The notes below the pieces were generated by a model that saw only the letters and a program-made list of their open reading frames with translations, was not told the DNA's origin and searched no databases. 5,099 nt of DNA from positions 5,931-11,029 of the forward strand of contig PMLF01000099.1 in assembly GCA_003158755.1 (NCBI GenBank), in the 5' to 3' direction. Shown here piece by piece: positions 4,158-5,099 of the stretch; the stretch's first letter is position 1; the number at the start of each line of letters is the position of its first letter. The position numbers and the translations under genes are program-made. The DNA is from Elusimicrobiota bacterium (lineage in GTDB: Bacteria > Elusimicrobiota > Elusimicrobia > FEN-1173).

Positions 4158-5099
4158 ATGGACAGGCTTTGCAAAGCGTTCGGGGATCGTCCTTGCCCGC
4201 GCCCGGAAGTCTGGGAACTTCCGCTGATTTTCGACATCAGCCGCACCCTGGGCGCGAGCCTCGACATGAAGCGGACGGTGGCCCCGGTCTTGAAGATCCT
4301 GGCGGACTATCTGAAAATGCCCCGGGGCGCCTTGACGATCCTTAACCGCCGCACCGGCGAGATCGTCATCGAGGATTCCTACGGCCTCTCGCCGGAGCAG
4401 CGGGCCCGCGGGCGATATCGGCTTGGAGAAGGCGTGACGGGGAAAGTCGTCCAAACCGGCAAACCCGCCGTGGTCCCGGACATTTCGAGCGACCCCTCGT
4501 TTCTGGACCGCACCGGCGCCCGGAAAGGAAGCAACAAGAAAGGCGTCTCGTTCATCTGCGTCCCCATCATGATCGGAGGGGAGGCGATCGGCGCCTTGAG
4601 CGTGGACCTTCCCTACGAAAAGGACGGGTTCTTCGAGGAGCGGGTCCGCATCTTGACCGTGGTGGCATCCTTGATCGCCCAGGCCGTCCAACTGCGCCAG
4701 GCCGCCCAGGAGGAGATGCAGAAACTCCAAGAGGAGAACGTCCGCCTTCACGACGAGCTGAAGACCCGGTTCCACCCCTCCAACATCATCGGCAATTCCA
4801 GCGCCATGCAGGGGGTGTTCGACTTGATCGAGAAGGTCTCCGCCAGCGACGCGACGGTCCTGATCCTGGGAGAGAGCGGCGTGGGCAAGGAACTGGTGGC
4901 CAACTCGATCCACTACAACAGCCCGCGGGCCAAGGGCCCGTTCATCACCTTCAACGCGGCGGCTTTGCCCGCGGACATCATCGAAAGCGAACTGTTCGGC
5001 CACGAGAAAGGGGCTTTCACCGGGGCCTCTTCGTCGAGGAAAGGGCGCTTCGAACTGGCGCACGGCGGAACGATCTTCATCGACGAAATCGGCGACATG
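4158..5099 (+). CDS. NifA-type sigma-54-dependent transcription activator, N-terminal part
   Basis: The first 314 residues; the gene runs off the window end. A GAF sensor domain (about 22-178) contains the NifA-like stretches YGLSPEQRARGRYRLGEGVTG (76-95 and on), AVVPDISSDPSFLDRTGA and SFICVPIMIGGEAIGALSVD. A charged heptad-like linker (about 178-203) looks like a coiled coil. The AAA+ domain starts near 208 (NIIGNSSAMQ) and shows Walker A GESGVGKE (238-245), ESELFGHEKGAFTGA (276-290) with the GAFTGA loop that contacts sigma-54, and Walker B TIFIDEIGD (305-313, D309/E310). So it should be an ATP-driven activator of RpoN promoters. Full NifA-like proteins are about 500-600 residues; the rest of AAA+ and the helix-turn-helix domain lie beyond. 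Two cysteines (C5, C13) occur before the GAF domain. No nif genes are visible, so the target is unknown and I do not assign nifA. Confidence 0.9.
   Translation, partial: MDRLCKAFGDRPCPRPEVWELPLIFDISRTLGASLDMKRTVAPVLKILADYLKMPRGALTILNRRTGEIVIEDSYGLSPEQRARGRYRLGEGVTGKVVQTGKPAVVPDISSDPSFLDRTGARKGSNKKGVSFICVPIMIGGEAIGALSVDLPYEKDGFFEERVRILTVVASLIAQAVQLRQAAQEEMQKLQEENVRLHDELKTRFHPSNIIGNSSAMQGVFDLIEKVSASDATVLILGESGVGKELVANSIHYNSPRAKGPFITFNAAALPADIIESELFGHEKGAFTGASSSRKGRFELAHGGTIFIDEIGDM

Noticed and set aside
4017..5063. Open frame of 348 codons on the minus strand
   Set aside because: It is the antisense shadow of the NifA-like gene, which has intact GAF and AAA+ motifs on the + strand. The minus frame also runs through the terminator and intergenic DNA.

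Overview
The window is GC-rich, densely coded DNA from a bacterium. It is very probably a diderm (Gram-negative type), because it carries an ExbB/ExbD/TonB-type energy-transduction cassette that works across an inner membrane, periplasm and outer membrane. The sequence does not fix the lineage. The NifA-type regulator and the two kinds of REP-like inverted repeats are the sort of thing seen in Deltaproteobacteria, Nitrospirota and related uncultured groups, but that is only an impression. All recognised genes read on the + strand.

Layout: (1) 1-303, the C-terminal 100 residues of the universally conserved ATPase YchF, ending in its TGS domain. (2) 304-441, an intergenic stretch filled by a REP-like double hairpin followed by a T-run, which probably also terminates ychF. 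(3) 442-3899, a tightly packed four-gene run: a compact ExbB/TolQ-type proton channel subunit, an ExbD/TolR-type subunit, a TonB/TolA-type transducer, and a polytopic transporter resembling the ArsB/NhaD ion transporter superfamily. Junctions are overlaps of 1 and 4 bases, then a 19-base gap containing an eight-codon mini-ORF that overlaps both neighbours by ATGA. (4) 3900-4157, an intergenic stretch with a second, different REP-like double hairpin, a weak promoter candidate, and a strong intrinsic terminator only 10 bases before the next start codon. (5) 4158-5099, the N-terminal 314 residues of a NifA-type sigma-54 activator (GAF domain, coiled-coil linker, AAA+ domain with Walker A, GAFTGA and Walker B), cut off by the window end.

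How the genes may work together: ExbB and ExbD would form a proton-driven motor that moves the TonB/TolA-like protein, which reaches across the periplasm. The fourth gene is probably cotranscribed, so its ion flux may be linked to that motor or to an outer-membrane uptake process. TolB and Pal, which usually follow tolQRA, are absent here, so the cassette is not a standard Tol-Pal cluster. The regulator is separated by a terminator and is probably its own transcription unit. I did not find a plainly undescribed system. The most interesting points are the motor-plus-transporter operon, the unrecognised ~130-residue domain inside the transporter, the bridging mini-ORF, and the terminator placed directly in front of the regulator.
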